A stretch of 64,000 nucleotides of DNA from assembly GCF_000400935.1 (NCBI RefSeq), contig NC_021280.1, positions 744,001-808,000 of the forward strand. Direction: 5' to 3'. The notes under the pieces were generated by a model. That model was not told the origin of the DNA, searched no databases, and saw nothing but the letters and a program-made list of their open reading frames with translations. The position numbers and the translations under genes are program-made. The number at the start of each line of letters is the position of its first letter. Position 1 is the stretch's first letter. Source of the DNA: Spiroplasma chrysopicola DF-1. Its GTDB lineage: Bacteria > Bacillota_I > Bacilli_A > Mycoplasmatales > Mycoplasmataceae. Of the stretch, positions 22,197 to 32,369 are shown in pieces.

Positions 22197-22227
22197 AATA
22201 AATGAACTTTTAAAAGGTTCATTTATT
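22197..22227 (-). terminator. Terminator downstream of the membrane coiled-coil gene
   Basis: Arms AATAAATGAAC.. / ..GTTCATTTATT, followed on the minus strand by a T run. It follows the stop at 22241. Confidence 0.7.
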
Positions 22228-22240
22228 AAAATTACCTATT

Positions 22241-22858
22241 TTATTTACGTGGTGAAAACTTTTCAGCTTTTGGTCGGGGAGCAATTGGCTCAGAAGGCAA
22301 TGTTCCTTCTTTGCGCATTTTTCTTTCTTCTGCTCTTTTTTTGGCCATTTCTTCCCGTTGACGTTGAAATTCTTTTTTAGAATTAATTTTTTGCTCTTTT
22401 TGTTGTTCTTTTGTTAATTTAACTTTTTTCTCAATAATGTCAATTCTTTTTTTTGCTTCTACCAAATCAATTTCTTGATTAACAATTCAAGTTGTTTCAT
22501 ATTGCTTTTTCCCAACTTTTTTTGAAATTCCTTCAATTTCAAAAGCTTTTTGTTCTAAAAAAGAATTAGTTTTTGCTTCATAAATATCAACAATAACATC
22601 AAAAAGATCACGATATTTATATTCTTTCCCTTTACGCGCAATAACTTTCTCATATTCTAGGCGTAAGTTTTTACGATTGTCGGTTTCTTTAATATATTCT
22701 TTAATTTTATCTTTTACCTGTTTTTTTCGCTTTTCACGTTCTAATTTTTGGGCTTTACGACCCATAATTGAGGAAACAATTGCAAAAATAATTACCGCTA
22801 AGACAATGATAATTAAAATAATATTCATTGTTGCTCCGCCACCTAAAAAATCTGACAT
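22241..22858 (-). CDS. Single-pass membrane protein with a long charged cytoplasmic region
   Basis: 205 residues. A short outside N-terminus (MSDFLGGGATMN) precedes one hydrophobic helix (IILIIIVLAVIIFAIVSSIM, about 13-32), then a strongly basic, Glu/Lys-rich region likely to form coiled coil to the C-terminus (KKEFQRQREE, KKRAEER). One TGA-Trp joins the two halves. AAGGAG precedes ATG 22858. I do not recognise the family; the layout suggests a membrane-tethered scaffold. It lies upstream of the spiralin-like gene region but ends in its own terminator. Confidence 0.65.
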
Positions 22859-22978
22859 TATTAAAACTCCTTTTTATATTTCCTATATCTTTCTTACATT
22901 ATGCACTAATCTTGCCAGTATTTCAACTAAAAAATTGGCAAGAATTGAAAAATATGGTAACTATCTTAAATATAAAAA

Positions 22979-23011
22979 AACAGATACTATATATTTATTT
23001 TAGTATCTGTT
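22979..23011 (-). terminator. Terminator of the spiralin-like gene
   Basis: Arms AACAGATACTA (22979-22989) and TAGTATCTGTT (23001-23011), followed by T7 on the minus strand. Confidence 0.8.
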
Positions 23012-23107
23012 AAAGGCCCAATTTAAACATTATATTATTATTAAGTAAGACTAATTTATATAATATATATTAAGTTAATACAAATATTTTATAAAATACT
23101 AAATATG

Positions 23108-24994
23108 TTAAATATTAGCAATTTCAGTTAAAGTAACTTTAAAAGTAAATTCTCCTGTAATTAATTCTGATGTAGCTTTTGCAGTAACTGTAAATAATAC
23201 TTCCCCAGGCACTTGATTTGCATTTTCATCTTGATTATTTGTCAAATCAAAATCAGCAGTTGTAACTGTTACTTCACCATCTTCATTAATTGCAGCTATT
23301 ACACTATCAATAATTGTTTTATCTTTATTTAAATCACCATATTTTTGATCAGACTTTGCTTCTCTTTGGGAATCAACTACTTTAATGTCAGTAATATCTT
23401 TTTGCAAAACTTCTGGTTCAGTTAAAGTAACTTTAAAAGTAAATTCTCCTGTAATTAATTCTGATGTAGCTTTTGCAGTAACTGTAAATAATACTTCCCC
23501 AGGCACTTGATTTGCATTTTCATCTTGATTATTTGTCAAATCAAAATCAGCAGTTGTAACTGTTACTTCACCATCTTCATTAATTGCAGCTATTACACTA
23601 TCAATAATTGTTTTATCTTTATTTAAATCACCATATTTTTGATCAGACTTTGCTTCTCTTTGGGAATCAACTACTTTAATGTCAGTAATATCTTTTTGCA
23701 AAACTTCTGGTTCAGTTAAAGTAACTTTAAAAGTAAATTCTCCTGTAATTAATTCTGATGTAGCTTTTGCAGTAACTGTAAATAATACTTCCCCAGGCAC
23801 TTGATTTGCATTTTCATCTTGATTATTTGTCAAATCAAAATCAGCAGTTGTAACTGTTACTTCACCATCTTCATTAATTGCAGCTATTACACTATCAATA
23901 ATTGTTTTATCTTTATTTAAATCACCATATTTTTGATCAGACTTTGCTTCTCTTTGGGAATCAACTACTTTAATGTCAGTAATATCTTTTTGCAAAACTT
24001 CTGGTTCAGTTAAAGTAACTTTAAAAGTAAATTCTCCTGTAATTAATTCTGATGTAGCTTTTGCAGTAACTGTAAATAATACTTCCCCAGGCACTTGATT
24101 TGCATTTTCATCTTGATTATTTGTCAAATCAAAATCAGCAGTTGTAACTGTTACTTCACCATCTTCATTAATTGCAGCTATTACACTATCAATAATTGTT
24201 TTATCTTTATTTAAATCACCATATTTTTGATCAGACTTTGCTTCTCTTTGGGAATCAACTACTTTAATATCAGTAATATCTTTTTGCAAAACTTCTGGTT
24301 CAGTTAAAGTAACTTTAAAAGTAAATTCTCCTGTAATTAATTCTGATGTAGCTTTTGCAGTAACTGTAAATAATACTTCCCCAGGCACTTGATTTGCATT
24401 TTCATCTTGATTATTTGTCAAATCAAAATCAGCAGTTGTAACTGTTACTTCACCATCTTCATTAATTGCAGCTATTACACTATCAATAATTGTTTTATCT
24501 TTATTTAAATCACCATATTTTTGATCAGACTTTGCTTCTCTTTGGGAATCAACTACTTTAATGTCAGTAATATCTTTTTGACCTGTTTGTGCTTCAGTTA
24601 AAGTATTAGTAAAATTAAAAGTTCCTGTAATTAATTTTGAATCAGATTTTGCAGTAACTGTAAATAATACTTTTCCAGCTACTTGTTTATCTTTTTCATC
24701 TTTATCATTTTTTAAATTAAAATCAGCTACCGTAACAGTTGATTTTAATTTTTTTGATAAACCAACATTAATTGCATCGATTACACTTTTAAGAATTGTT
24801 TCATCTTTATTTAAATCTCCATATGTCTTATCATAATCTAAAATTGTTTTTGGATCATTTACAACAGTTTTTGAAATATCTTCTTTTTCAACTGCTGGAT
24901 TATTGTCATTGTTGGGTGTTTTACAAGCGATAACACTTGTTGCACCCGTCGCGGTAAGACCAAAGGCTCCTAATATTGCTAGTAATTTTTTCAC
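23108..24994 (-). CDS. Spiralin-like surface lipoprotein with one diverged and five near-identical repeats
   Basis: 628 residues. Signal peptide MKKLLAILGAFGLTATGATS with lipobox VIAC (Cys about 24), so it is lipid-anchored on the outer face of the membrane. The mature part is a diverged N-terminal module followed by five repeats of 98 residues (DITDIKV ... YGDLNKDKTIIDSVIAAIN ... VTTADFDLTNN ... LFTVTAKATSELITGEF). Spiralin, the main surface lipoprotein of the S. citri group, has the same (A/S)DF...(V/L)TVTAK...(I)(S/T)GEF pattern in a shorter protein of about 240 residues, so this is an expanded relative. The start is GTG 24994, with AAAGGAT upstream. No Trp is present in the repeats. A 17-nt T run lies about 90 nt upstream. 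Spiralins are linked to binding insect glycoproteins and vector transmission. Confidence 0.88.
   Translation of the reverse strand: MKKLLAILGAFGLTATGATSVIACKTPNNDNNPAVEKEDISKTVVNDPKTILDYDKTYGDLNKDETILKSVIDAINVGLSKKLKSTVTVADFNLKNDKDEKDKQVAGKVLFTVTAKSDSKLITGTFNFTNTLTEAQTGQKDITDIKVVDSQREAKSDQKYGDLNKDKTIIDSVIAAINEDGEVTVTTADFDLTNNQDENANQVPGEVLFTVTAKATSELITGEFTFKVTLTEPEVLQKDITDIKVVDSQREAKSDQKYGDLNKDKTIIDSVIAAINEDGEVTVTTADFDLTNNQDENANQVPGEVLFTVTAKATSELITGEFTFKVTLTEPEVLQKDITDIKVVDSQREAKSDQKYGDLNKDKTIIDSVIAAINEDGEVTVTTADFDLTNNQDENANQVPGEVLFTVTAKATSELITGEFTFKVTLTEPEVLQKDITDIKVVDSQREAKSDQKYGDLNKDKTIIDSVIAAINEDGEVTVTTADFDLTNNQDENANQVPGEVLFTVTAKATSELITGEFTFKVTLTEPEVLQKDITDIKVVDSQREAKSDQKYGDLNKDKTIIDSVIAAINEDGEVTVTTADFDLTNNQDENANQVPGEVLFTVTAKATSELITGEFTFKVTLTEIANI
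23123..24592. repeat. Five tandem 294-bp repeats inside the spiralin-like gene
   Basis: Units begin at 23123, 23417, 23711, 24005 and 24299. I saw one single-base difference in the body (near 24269), plus different sequence at the last few positions of the outermost units. The near identity at DNA level points to recent expansion or gene conversion. Confidence 0.92.
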
Positions 24995-25081
24995 TATTTA
25001 TTATCCTTTCTTTGCTTAAAATAAGCTACTTCAAGTATATAATTTGAAAAAATCCATATCTAGCGAATTTTTTAGTTTTTG

Positions 25082-25098
25082 AAAAAAAAAAAAAAAAA
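25082..25098 (-). repeat. Homopolymer of 17 A (T on the coding strand) upstream of the spiralin-like gene
   Basis: Uninterrupted A17, 88 nt upstream of GTG 24994. No convincing hairpin precedes it on the minus strand. A TATACT box lies between it and the gene, at about 25040. Confidence 0.85.
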
Positions 25099-25162
25099 TG
25101 ATAAATATTGGTAATTTAAGGATGTTTACCCTTTGTCTACCTTTAACTAACTAATATTGCCC

Positions 25163-25211
25163 AAAAAAAAAAAAAAAAGTTACTCTTTAAAATTAAATTA
25201 TAATGAGCAAC
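25163..25211 (-). terminator. Terminator of the racemase-like gene, with a 16-nt T tail
   Basis: GTTGCTC (25211-25205) pairs with GAGTAAC (25185-25179, one G-U) on the minus strand and runs into T16 at 25178-25163. Confidence 0.65.
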
Positions 25212-25275
25212 TTTGCGTAATATTTTTATATATTAGTATTTCTATATCTTGAACAGTAAGTCTTATATTATCATT

Positions 25276-26334
25276 TTAAATTAAATACTCTTTAACAACA
25301 TATTCACTATTCATTAGCGCTAGATTTGCTAAGTAGGTCAAATTAAATTTAATGACATCTCCAACTTGATAATCTTTTTCGCTATTAGTTACATCCAGAA
25401 TAGTATAATCTGGTCCTTGGCGTAAAATTTTAATATTATCGTCAGTGGCAATTAAATCATTACTATAACAATCTTGGTGGCCTAGAGCAATAACAGCCTG
25501 TTTATGATTTGGGTTGCTATCTCCTGCAAGAAGTTGATGATCACCACCAGTAACTGTAATTTTAGTTGATAAAGTTGATGGATAAACTTCAATAATTTGA
25601 GCTTCTAATCAACTTGTTTCTTGTTCTAAAAATGGAATTGGTTCATGATTTAATCCCACACCCATTAAAATTCCAGCACCACTGCGAATTTGATTATTAG
25701 CCCTATCAAGATTTTCACTATCTCAAATACTAATATGATTTGAGCCCCCACAACTAATCAATGAAATGTTAATCCCCATCTTTTCTTCAAGAATTCTTTT
25801 AAAATGAGCTAAATTATTTAGTTTATTAATAACAATTTCTGGTTCATCATATTGGCTAAGATTTGTTCCTAACCCCGCTAAAATTAAATTTGAAAAAGTA
25901 GTAATTTCTGTTAATTCCTCAATAAAATGATACTCACTGTCAAAAGCTGTATGTAATTCCTTTTCATTAATCATTAAAATAATCTCCACATGCTTATTTT
26001 GTCGAATTGCTTCTTGGTTTAAATTTCGCATTGTTTGTAAATCCGAAATAAAAGTACAGTCAGCATATTCAACTAAATATTTTAATTCTTTTAGCATTGG
26101 TGCCCGTAAAAGCATTTTTTTAATTGGAATATCTTGATATTTTTTTAAATTTAAAACGCGTGAATCACCAATTGTTTTGATTCCTTGGATTGCCAAGGCT
26201 CACACGATTTCTTCATGACCAGCCGCTAAATTTACAACACTAACTAAGTCTAAATTACGGTTAGCTGTTTCTTTTAACAATTCGCGGCAATTACGACGAA
26301 TTTTTGATAAATCTCATGTAATTTTTGGATACAT
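25276..26334 (-). CDS. Alanine/ornithine racemase-like fold-type III PLP enzyme, expected lysine not conserved
   Basis: 352 residues. MYPKITWDLSKIRRN and GIKTIGDSR followed by NLKK match the start of YhfX/ornithine-racemase-type proteins, which are TIM-barrel PLP enzymes (alanine racemase N-terminal family). In those proteins the strand after WDL..I..N carries VxVxK, with the Lys that binds PLP; here the place reads VSVVN, with codon AAT, so the lysine appears replaced by Asn. Later ILAGLGTNL, SCGGSNHIS and RSGAGILMG match the phosphate-binding regions. Thus the fold is probably kept but racemisation is doubtful. GGGAGG precedes ATG 26334. With no cell wall, D-alanine or D-ornithine would not be needed for peptidoglycan. 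Confidence 0.72.
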
Positions 26335-26425
26335 TTTTTCCCTCCCATGTTAATAGTTATTAATTGATGTTAATAATTAATATGGTTGCCTTGTAACTGC
26401 CTGGTATTAAATTAAAACCTAACCT

Positions 26426-27028
26426 TTAAAATGTTTTAACTGCTTTTTGAATTTGTTCATCATACTGATCCACTAATTGTTCAGGAGTTAATTCCTTCAT
26501 TGGACTAACTTTTGTTCCTGCAATTAGAATTGGTTCATTAACTTGTGCGCCAACAAATTCTCATGTTCCTCTTAAGTATTCCGTATGATTTCCTCATAGA
26601 TATCACCCATAAGGAGCTCCTTGAGTTGTCAAAATTTGTACTTTTAAATGTGGTAATAACCCAATTGCATCTCCTTTTTTTGAGTATTTATATGAAAATG
26701 TTTTATCTGCTACTAAAATATGGTCAAAATAATTTTTAACTAAACCACTAACATTAAAATTATTCATTGGGCAACTGATAATTACTTTATCAACACTTTT
26801 TAATTGATCAACGTAAAAATCAGTATCTTCTGCATTAAAAAAAGTTCCAAAGTTATCAACTGTTAAAGTTTTTAATGCCATTGCTGTTTTATTTAAATCT
26901 AAATAAATAAACTCGTCTTGGGGATTTAAAGTTTGATAATGTTTAATAAAGCGTTTTGTTAATGCGATTGAATATGAAGTTTTTTCTGGACTAACTGTCC
27001 CATTTATAACAAGAATTTTTTTGCTCAT
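26426..27028 (-). CDS. azoR: FMN-dependent NADH-azoreductase (AcpD family)
   Basis: 200 residues. Flavodoxin-like fold: N-terminal ILVINGTVSPEKTSYS (FMN phosphate loop), CPMNNFNVSGLVKNYFDH and LTTQGAPYGW with Trp encoded by TGA. These are typical of AcpD/AzoR quinone and azo reductases, which work as FMN dimers with NAD(P)H. ATG 27028 is chosen because AGAAAGGAT lies about 10 nt upstream. It is monocistronic or with the racemase-like gene 91 nt downstream. Confidence 0.88.
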
Positions 27029-27118
27029 TGCTATTGCATCCTTTCTCATAGTGATATTAATATTTTACCACCTTGCCAAATATTCGATTAGATAAAATTT
27101 AATTTTTAGCAAAATTAA

Positions 27119-27145
27119 AAACTAGATTAAAACTTAATCTAGTTT
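27119..27145 (-). terminator. Terminator overlapping the end of yebC
   Basis: Perfect 12-bp arms AAACTAGATTAA / TTAATCTAGTTT with a 3-nt loop, the right arm containing the yebC stop codon. Confidence 0.8.
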
Positions 27146-27850
27146 AACATTATGATAGACTTCTTGGACATCATCACACTCATCAAGCATATTTAATAAT
27201 TTTTCAAAACGTTCTTTTTCTTCCCCAGCTAAAATAATTTCTTCTTGCGCTAGCATTGTAATTTCAGCTATTGCAAAATCACTAATTCCCATACCATCTA
27301 ATACTGTTTTAACAACATTAAAAGCAGTTGCAGGAGCATAGACAACAACTTGGTCTTCTTCATTAACAACATCATTAACATCACAATCTGCCAATAATAA
27401 TTGTTCAAATACTTCATCAACACTATGCTTTGTAAAAGCAAATAAAGCTAAATGATCAAATAGATGTGTGACAGCCCCTGATACACCAAGCTTACCTCCT
27501 GTTTTAGTAAAACAATTACGAACTTCTGCTACTGCACGATTAACATTATTTGTTAATGTTTCAACAATAATTGCACTACCCCCAGGACCGTATCCTTCAT
27601 AGCGAATTGCTTGGTAATTATCATTATCATTACCACTGGCCTTTTTAATTGCCCGTTCGATAACATCTTTTGGTACTTGTTTTGATTTAGCTTTATCAAT
27701 TGCATTACGCAAAGCTAAATTAGCGGTTGGATCAGGACTTCCCTCACGAGCCGCTAAATAAATTTCTCGGGCCATTCGATTATATAATACAGCTTTTTTA
27801 GCCGATGTTGCGGCCATTGATTGTTTACGAACTTCAAATGCTCTTCCCAT
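27134..27850 (-). CDS. yebC: YebC/PmpR family protein
   Basis: 238 residues, full length and free of TGA. MGRAFEVRKQSMAATSAKKA, GSPDPTANLALRNAIDKAK, YEGYGPGGSAIIVETLTNN and the C-terminal acidic domain are diagnostic. YebC-type proteins act as DNA-binding regulators in some bacteria; related proteins help translation of difficult polyproline stretches. Purely cytosolic. GGAGAAAA lies upstream of ATG 27850. It stands alone. Confidence 0.95.
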   Translation of the reverse strand: MGRAFEVRKQSMAATSAKKAVLYNRMAREIYLAAREGSPDPTANLALRNAIDKAKSKQVPKDVIERAIKKASGNDNDNYQAIRYEGYGPGGSAIIVETLTNNVNRAVAEVRNCFTKTGGKLGVSGAVTHLFDHLALFAFTKHSVDEVFEQLLLADCDVNDVVNEEDQVVVYAPATAFNVVKTVLDGMGISDFAIAEITMLAQEEIILAGEEKERFEKLLNMLDECDDVQEVYHNVKLD

Positions 27851-27893
27851 TGTTTTTTCTCCTTTTTCTTCCTTACTTATTATACCTTAAAGT

Positions 27894-28322
27894 TTATTTT
27901 TTATATTCCATAACAATCGCATTACTTTGCCCATAATAATTATCAATTGTCCGAATTATGTAAAAACCATTATCTTGATATAACTTTTGGGCAATTATGT
28001 TTATTGTATTTACTTCTAAAAACATTTTTTCAAATTCAAGTGTAGTTAAAAGATATTGTAAAAATCATTTCCCATAGCCTTGATGCTGTTCTGATTTTTT
28101 AATTGTTAACCTAATTAATTCCAAATCCGGACCACTTTTTAATAACAAAGCATAACCAATTACTTTATCATTGAAAAGCAGTTTTAGACAATAATAATTT
28201 TGATCATTTATCATTAAAATTAAATTACGATATTTATAATACTGTTCACGATAGTTCTCTTTTTCTAGCAAAAAAATCAAAACACCATCGCTGTTGTTAA
28301 TTGGTCTAACGGTTAGTTTCAT
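27894..28322 (-). CDS. rimI: RimI-like GNAT acetyltransferase
   Basis: 142 residues. The acetyl-CoA loop is seen in IRLTIKKSEQHQGYGKW with FLQYLL after, and the LEVNTINIIAQKLYQDNGF end is that of the RimI group, which acetylates the N-terminus of ribosomal protein S18. ATG 28322 lies inside the last codons of tsaB, so the two genes overlap by 17 nt. This tsaE - tsaB - rimI order is common in Firmicutes. TGA encodes the Trp after GYGK. Confidence 0.8.
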
Positions 28323-28896
28323 TACTTTCAACCGCTTTTTTGAAATATAATGGTATTAAATCATCTACTGTTTCATTAAGGATAAAATAAGGTTTTAAAT
28401 TTAAATAATTATTTAAATAATCAAATTCAAGCAAATCTTCACGGATTTCATAACCTGAAAACTGTTGACTAATTTCCCGACAATTTTCTAATGTTAACAA
28501 CTGGATTGGAATAATTTCTTGGCCATTCTGATAAATCGCAAAATAAAATTGACCACCTTTCGCATCAATCATTGAAATACAATTATCTAAACCAGCTTGG
28601 TATAATAGACTATTAATTGTATAAACTTTGAAATCAGGATTAATTGTTTTCAGAATCTTTGCGATTGTGATTGGAACGCGAATTCCCGTGTAACTTCCTG
28701 GCCCCATAGTTAAATATAGGGCTGTAAGGTCTTTTAACTTTAAGTGTTGTTCATCAAGTAACTTTTTGATTGTTGGAACAGTTAATTCTGTGTGTTTTCG
28801 TTCCCCATCAAGATGATAATGACCAAGAACAATATTATTTGATTCTAAAATTAAGGTTAAATATTTTCCTGTTGTATCAATAAATAAACTATTCAT
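28306..28896 (-). CDS. tsaB: tRNA threonylcarbamoyladenosine biosynthesis protein TsaB
   Basis: 196 residues. MNSLFIDTTGKYL, HTELTVPTIKKLL and the glycine-rich MGPGSYTGIRVPITIAK are the YeaZ/TsaB signature. TsaB is the non-catalytic partner of TsaD in making t6A37 on tRNAs that read ANN codons. It overlaps tsaE upstream and rimI downstream, so the three are translated together. TsaD is not in this window. Confidence 0.93.
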   Translation of the reverse strand: MNSLFIDTTGKYLTLILESNNIVLGHYHLDGERKHTELTVPTIKKLLDEQHLKLKDLTALYLTMGPGSYTGIRVPITIAKILKTINPDFKVYTINSLLYQAGLDNCISMIDAKGGQFYFAIYQNGQEIIPIQLLTLENCREISQQFSGYEIREDLLEFDYLNNYLNLKPYFILNETVDDLIPLYFKKAVESNETNR

Positions 28897-29356
28897 GATA
28901 AAATTCCTCTTCTAATTTTGCTAATAACTCGGGGTTTGTTGTGCTAATATTAATTAATCGCCCAGTTGATAGTACTTCAATCGTAAGTTCTGTAATGACT
29001 CATGTTAATGGTAAATATTGTTTAATCGGTGCTGGTCATTCAATAATATTATAACAATCATTAGCAGCATCCAAATACATTTCTGCTTCTTCCGGAGAAA
29101 TTTTATCTAATAAACGGTAAAAGTCAAAATGATTAACAATTAATTCATTTGGACATTGATATTGATTCATAATGACAAAAGTTGGTGAAGTCACTAATCC
29201 CTTATAACCAAGGGCAGTTAAAAGTAATTTTGTAATTGTTGTCTTACCAGCTGCTAAAGGTCCATTAAATAAAATTGCTTGGTTTGGACCAGCAAATTGC
29301 GCCAGAATTTGGGCGAGATTTTCACTGTCTTTTAAACTATTTATCTTAATTTGCAT
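28889..29356 (-). CDS. tsaE: TsaE, ATPase for tRNA t6A synthesis
   Basis: 155 residues. Walker A FNGPLAAGKTTITK (about 31-44), VTSPTF and VNHFDFYRL (switch and Walker B region) identify TsaE. It uses ATP to reset the TsaB-TsaD complex. An in-frame TGA (after CYNIIE) is Trp. It is first in the operon; its stop overlaps the tsaB start. Confidence 0.93.
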
Positions 29357-29465
29357 TTACTTCCTACTTTCTTTTTTAATTATACCGAGAAAATAAAATA
29401 ACCCTTACTTTTTTTGAAAAATATGTAATAATAATATAAAAATACAATGAAAGGTTTATTTATAA

Positions 29466-30452
29466 ATGAAAGATTTACTAATTATAGGCGCTGGTCCAGT
29501 TGGATTATATGCATGAAGTTGTGCTGGATTAATGGGCTTATCTGGATATATTATTGAAGGCAATTCTGTCCCCGGGGGACAGCCTGCCGAACTATTTCCC
29601 GACAAGGCAATTTATGATCTTCCTGGTATTGATAAAATTACAGGTCAAGATTTTGTTAATAACTTGTTAGCAAAAACCGAAAAATACTGTGGTAAGATTA
29701 CCCTTTTATTAGAAACAAAAGTCGTGGAACTAACTGAAATTAATGATGGCTTTGCCGTTAAATTAACAAATAATACTGTGATTAAAGTCAAAACTATTCT
29801 AATTACAACTGGAAATGGGGTTTTTACCCCAATTAAATTAGAACAACTTGATAGTAGTTTTACCTATCAGAATCTAACTTATCAAATTACTAACCCCACC
29901 CAGTATCACAATAAAACAATTGCCATATTAGGTGGTGGTGATTCAGCTCTTGATTGAGCTAACCATTTTGTTGAAGAAAAAATTACCCCCCATGTCACAA
30001 TTGTTCATCGGCGCGAACACTATCGAGCAAAAGATAGTAGCGTTGAAAAGTTAAAACAAAATCAAATCAAAGAATATAAAAACTATCATATTGAAGCAAT
30101 CACAACTAATGGTGATTTAATCACTGAAATGAATCTTATTCATAATGCGGATAATAGTTTAATCCCTCTTCGTGCTGATTATTACTTAGTTCAATATGGA
30201 GCAAAAATTATGCCTTCAATTATTAGTCAATGACCATTAACATTTACACGAACAAATAAAATTATCATTAGCCCCAGTGGTCAAACTTCCCATCCGCGCA
30301 TTTTTGCCGCTGGTAATATTGCGACATATGAAGGAAAATACTATAATATGGCAACTGGTTTTGGTGAAAGCATCAATGCCTTATATAATATTACAAAAAT
30401 AATTCATGGTGAAAAATATCATCCTGGTTATTTAGGTGCTGATTTAACATAA
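29466..30452 (+). CDS. Ferredoxin-NADP+ reductase-like flavoprotein (YumC type, thioredoxin reductase fold)
   Basis: 328 residues. FAD site LLIIGAGPVGLYA (about 4-16), NAD(P) site IAILGGGDSALDWA and the second FAD motif FAAGNIATY are present. The CxxC redox pair of true thioredoxin reductases, expected just before GGGDSA, is missing, so the protein fits the two-domain ferredoxin/flavodoxin-NADP+ reductases of Firmicutes rather than TrxB. GAAAGG precedes ATG 29466. It is transcribed alone on the plus strand, divergent from tsaE, and ends in a hairpin terminator. Confidence 0.88.
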
Positions 30453-30456
30453 TATA

Positions 30457-30485
30457 AAAAAAGGAATTATTATAATTCCTTTTTT
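30457..30485. terminator. Bidirectional terminator between the reductase and flippase genes
   Basis: Arms AAAAAAGGAATTAT / ATAATTCCTTTTTT with a 1-nt centre. It overlaps the stop of the minus-strand flippase gene. Confidence 0.85.
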
Positions 30486-32343
30486 AACCTTTTAAGACAT
30501 AAATTTCTTCTTCCCCACTTGGTCCGACATCAATCTCAAGATTAGTAATATGACTTTTGACTAAAACTTCTTCGCGTTCTCACATTTCTTGGTATGGATC
30601 TGTTGGCTCGGTTAAGTTAATAAAATCATCTTCAAATTTTGATTTACGAATTTTACGAGCTTTTTCTTGTTTTTTCATTCAAATTCGGTGAATAATTGGT
30701 AATCGTAAAATAATCCCTTTGACAGATCGAGGCGCTCATAAAATTGAATTTAGCAAAATTAACATAATTGAACTAACAATTAACCCAAAAAATATTGATA
30801 ATAAAATATTTCATCCCCACTGATAATTAAATTTATCATCATAAATATTATTAGGATTATAGGAAACATTTATAAATAAATAGTTCACTAAAATCGCAAT
30901 AATAATTGGAATTAATAGAATCATTCAATTACGAAGGACTCCTTTAAAATTACTATTATAAGTTAGATACATTCAATTATAAATTCATAAGTAAACAAAG
31001 CGGATAAAAGTTACTATACAAGTAATTATTAAAATTCCGTATAAAGCACTTTTATAATCATTAAAGGCAAACCGCGAAACAATCGCAACAATAACAGAAA
31101 TAACAACATTAGCAATTCCTAGGTAAAAAATCGGCATTGCCACTTTTTGGTAGTTTCCTTTCGCATAAATTAAGACATTTGCCGGTTCTCCTAAAATAAT
31201 AAAAACAGAAGAAATCGCAATTAATAACGAAAAAGTTGGATAATAAAAAATATCATTAAAAATAGCTATTTCTTGGGCTGTTCACCCCGAAAAATCACCA
31301 CCAATTTGGGGAGCATATAATGCTGTCACAAAATATGGGGATAAAATGAACTGGTTAATAAATAAGAAGGCACCAATCATAAAAGCATATGTTTCAAACT
31401 TAATATAAGTATCCCAATTAATCCGGCCATTCTTTACTGTTCAAGCGGCAAAAAACTCACGGAAGGAATTAATTAGAATTAACATAATACTACGAACCCC
31501 AACCGCAATTGTCATATACAATGACAAACTTGAAGAAATATTCAAGCCTAACAATATCGCTACAATAATAGCATCTAAATTAATAATTAAAGTTTCCCCA
31601 ATATTTTTAAAAACAATAATATTACTTTTTTTAACTAGTTGCATATTATCTTTTTGTTTCATAATTCTAATTCATGGATAATTTAATTTTACAAACAGAT
31701 AAACTAAGACTCCCTTCATTAAGGAATACATTAGGAAAATTAAAAAAATAAAGAGTGGGTCAATTGTTACCGAAATTGCATAGAAAATAATTGAATATGC
31801 AACTAAATCACAAATCATCATTACTAGACGACGAATATGGTTATTTTGATCAGCTTGCATTAAATTTTCATAACAAGCTGTTCAAAATAACCCAATTAAA
31901 TTTTTAGAACCAATTAAAACAACAATTATCATCATTTTCCATAGGGCATATTTTTCAGACACGCCATTAACGGTTACTAAAAAATCTTTTTCAAAAATAT
32001 ATGTGTAACTACTATATGCTAATGAAATTCCTAATAATAAAAATATCCCAATAATTCCAGCAATTCGATATTGATGCTTTGTTGTATTTAAAATTTCATT
32101 AGCGCGAATGTAATCCTTTTGTAATAAGGGTTTTAATAAAAAAATAACAGTTAAAGAGCCTAATGCTCCCTCAACACTTCCTAAAAAAGCAACAATTGCA
32201 ATGGTATTCTTCACAAATCCGTTAAACTGTGAGCCATAACTTGAAATTAGTAAATACATTAAAATAAATTGGAAAATTGTCCCAATTAAAGAAGTTAATG
32301 CTCCAATTAAAATTGCAAAAATCCCTTTTTGTGTTGACAACAT
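30484..32343 (-). CDS. Polysaccharide-flippase-like (Wzx/MOP superfamily) membrane protein
   Basis: About 619 residues with some 12-14 hydrophobic helices: an N-terminal AILIGALTSLIGTIFQFILMYLL and repeated pairs of helices, as in the MOP superfamily flippases that move lipid-linked glycans. A soluble C-terminal tail of about 70 residues (KKQEKARKIRKSKFEDD ... EEEIYVLKG) is acidic. Seven or more TGA-Trp codons interrupt it under the standard code. AAGGAG precedes ATG 32343. In a wall-less cell the cargo could be a capsule or a glycolipid precursor. Confidence 0.75.
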
Positions 32344-32369
32344 AATGTTCTCCTTTTTTCTATTCTTTC

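Noticed and set aside
29466-30452. Thioredoxin reductase (TrxB)
   Set aside because: The fold and FAD/NAD motifs fit, but the CxxC pair before the second nucleotide motif is absent, so ferredoxin-NADP+ reductase type is a better call.
30487-32343. Several short membrane genes in place of one flippase
   Set aside because: All fragments are in one frame, separated only by TGA, which is Trp here.
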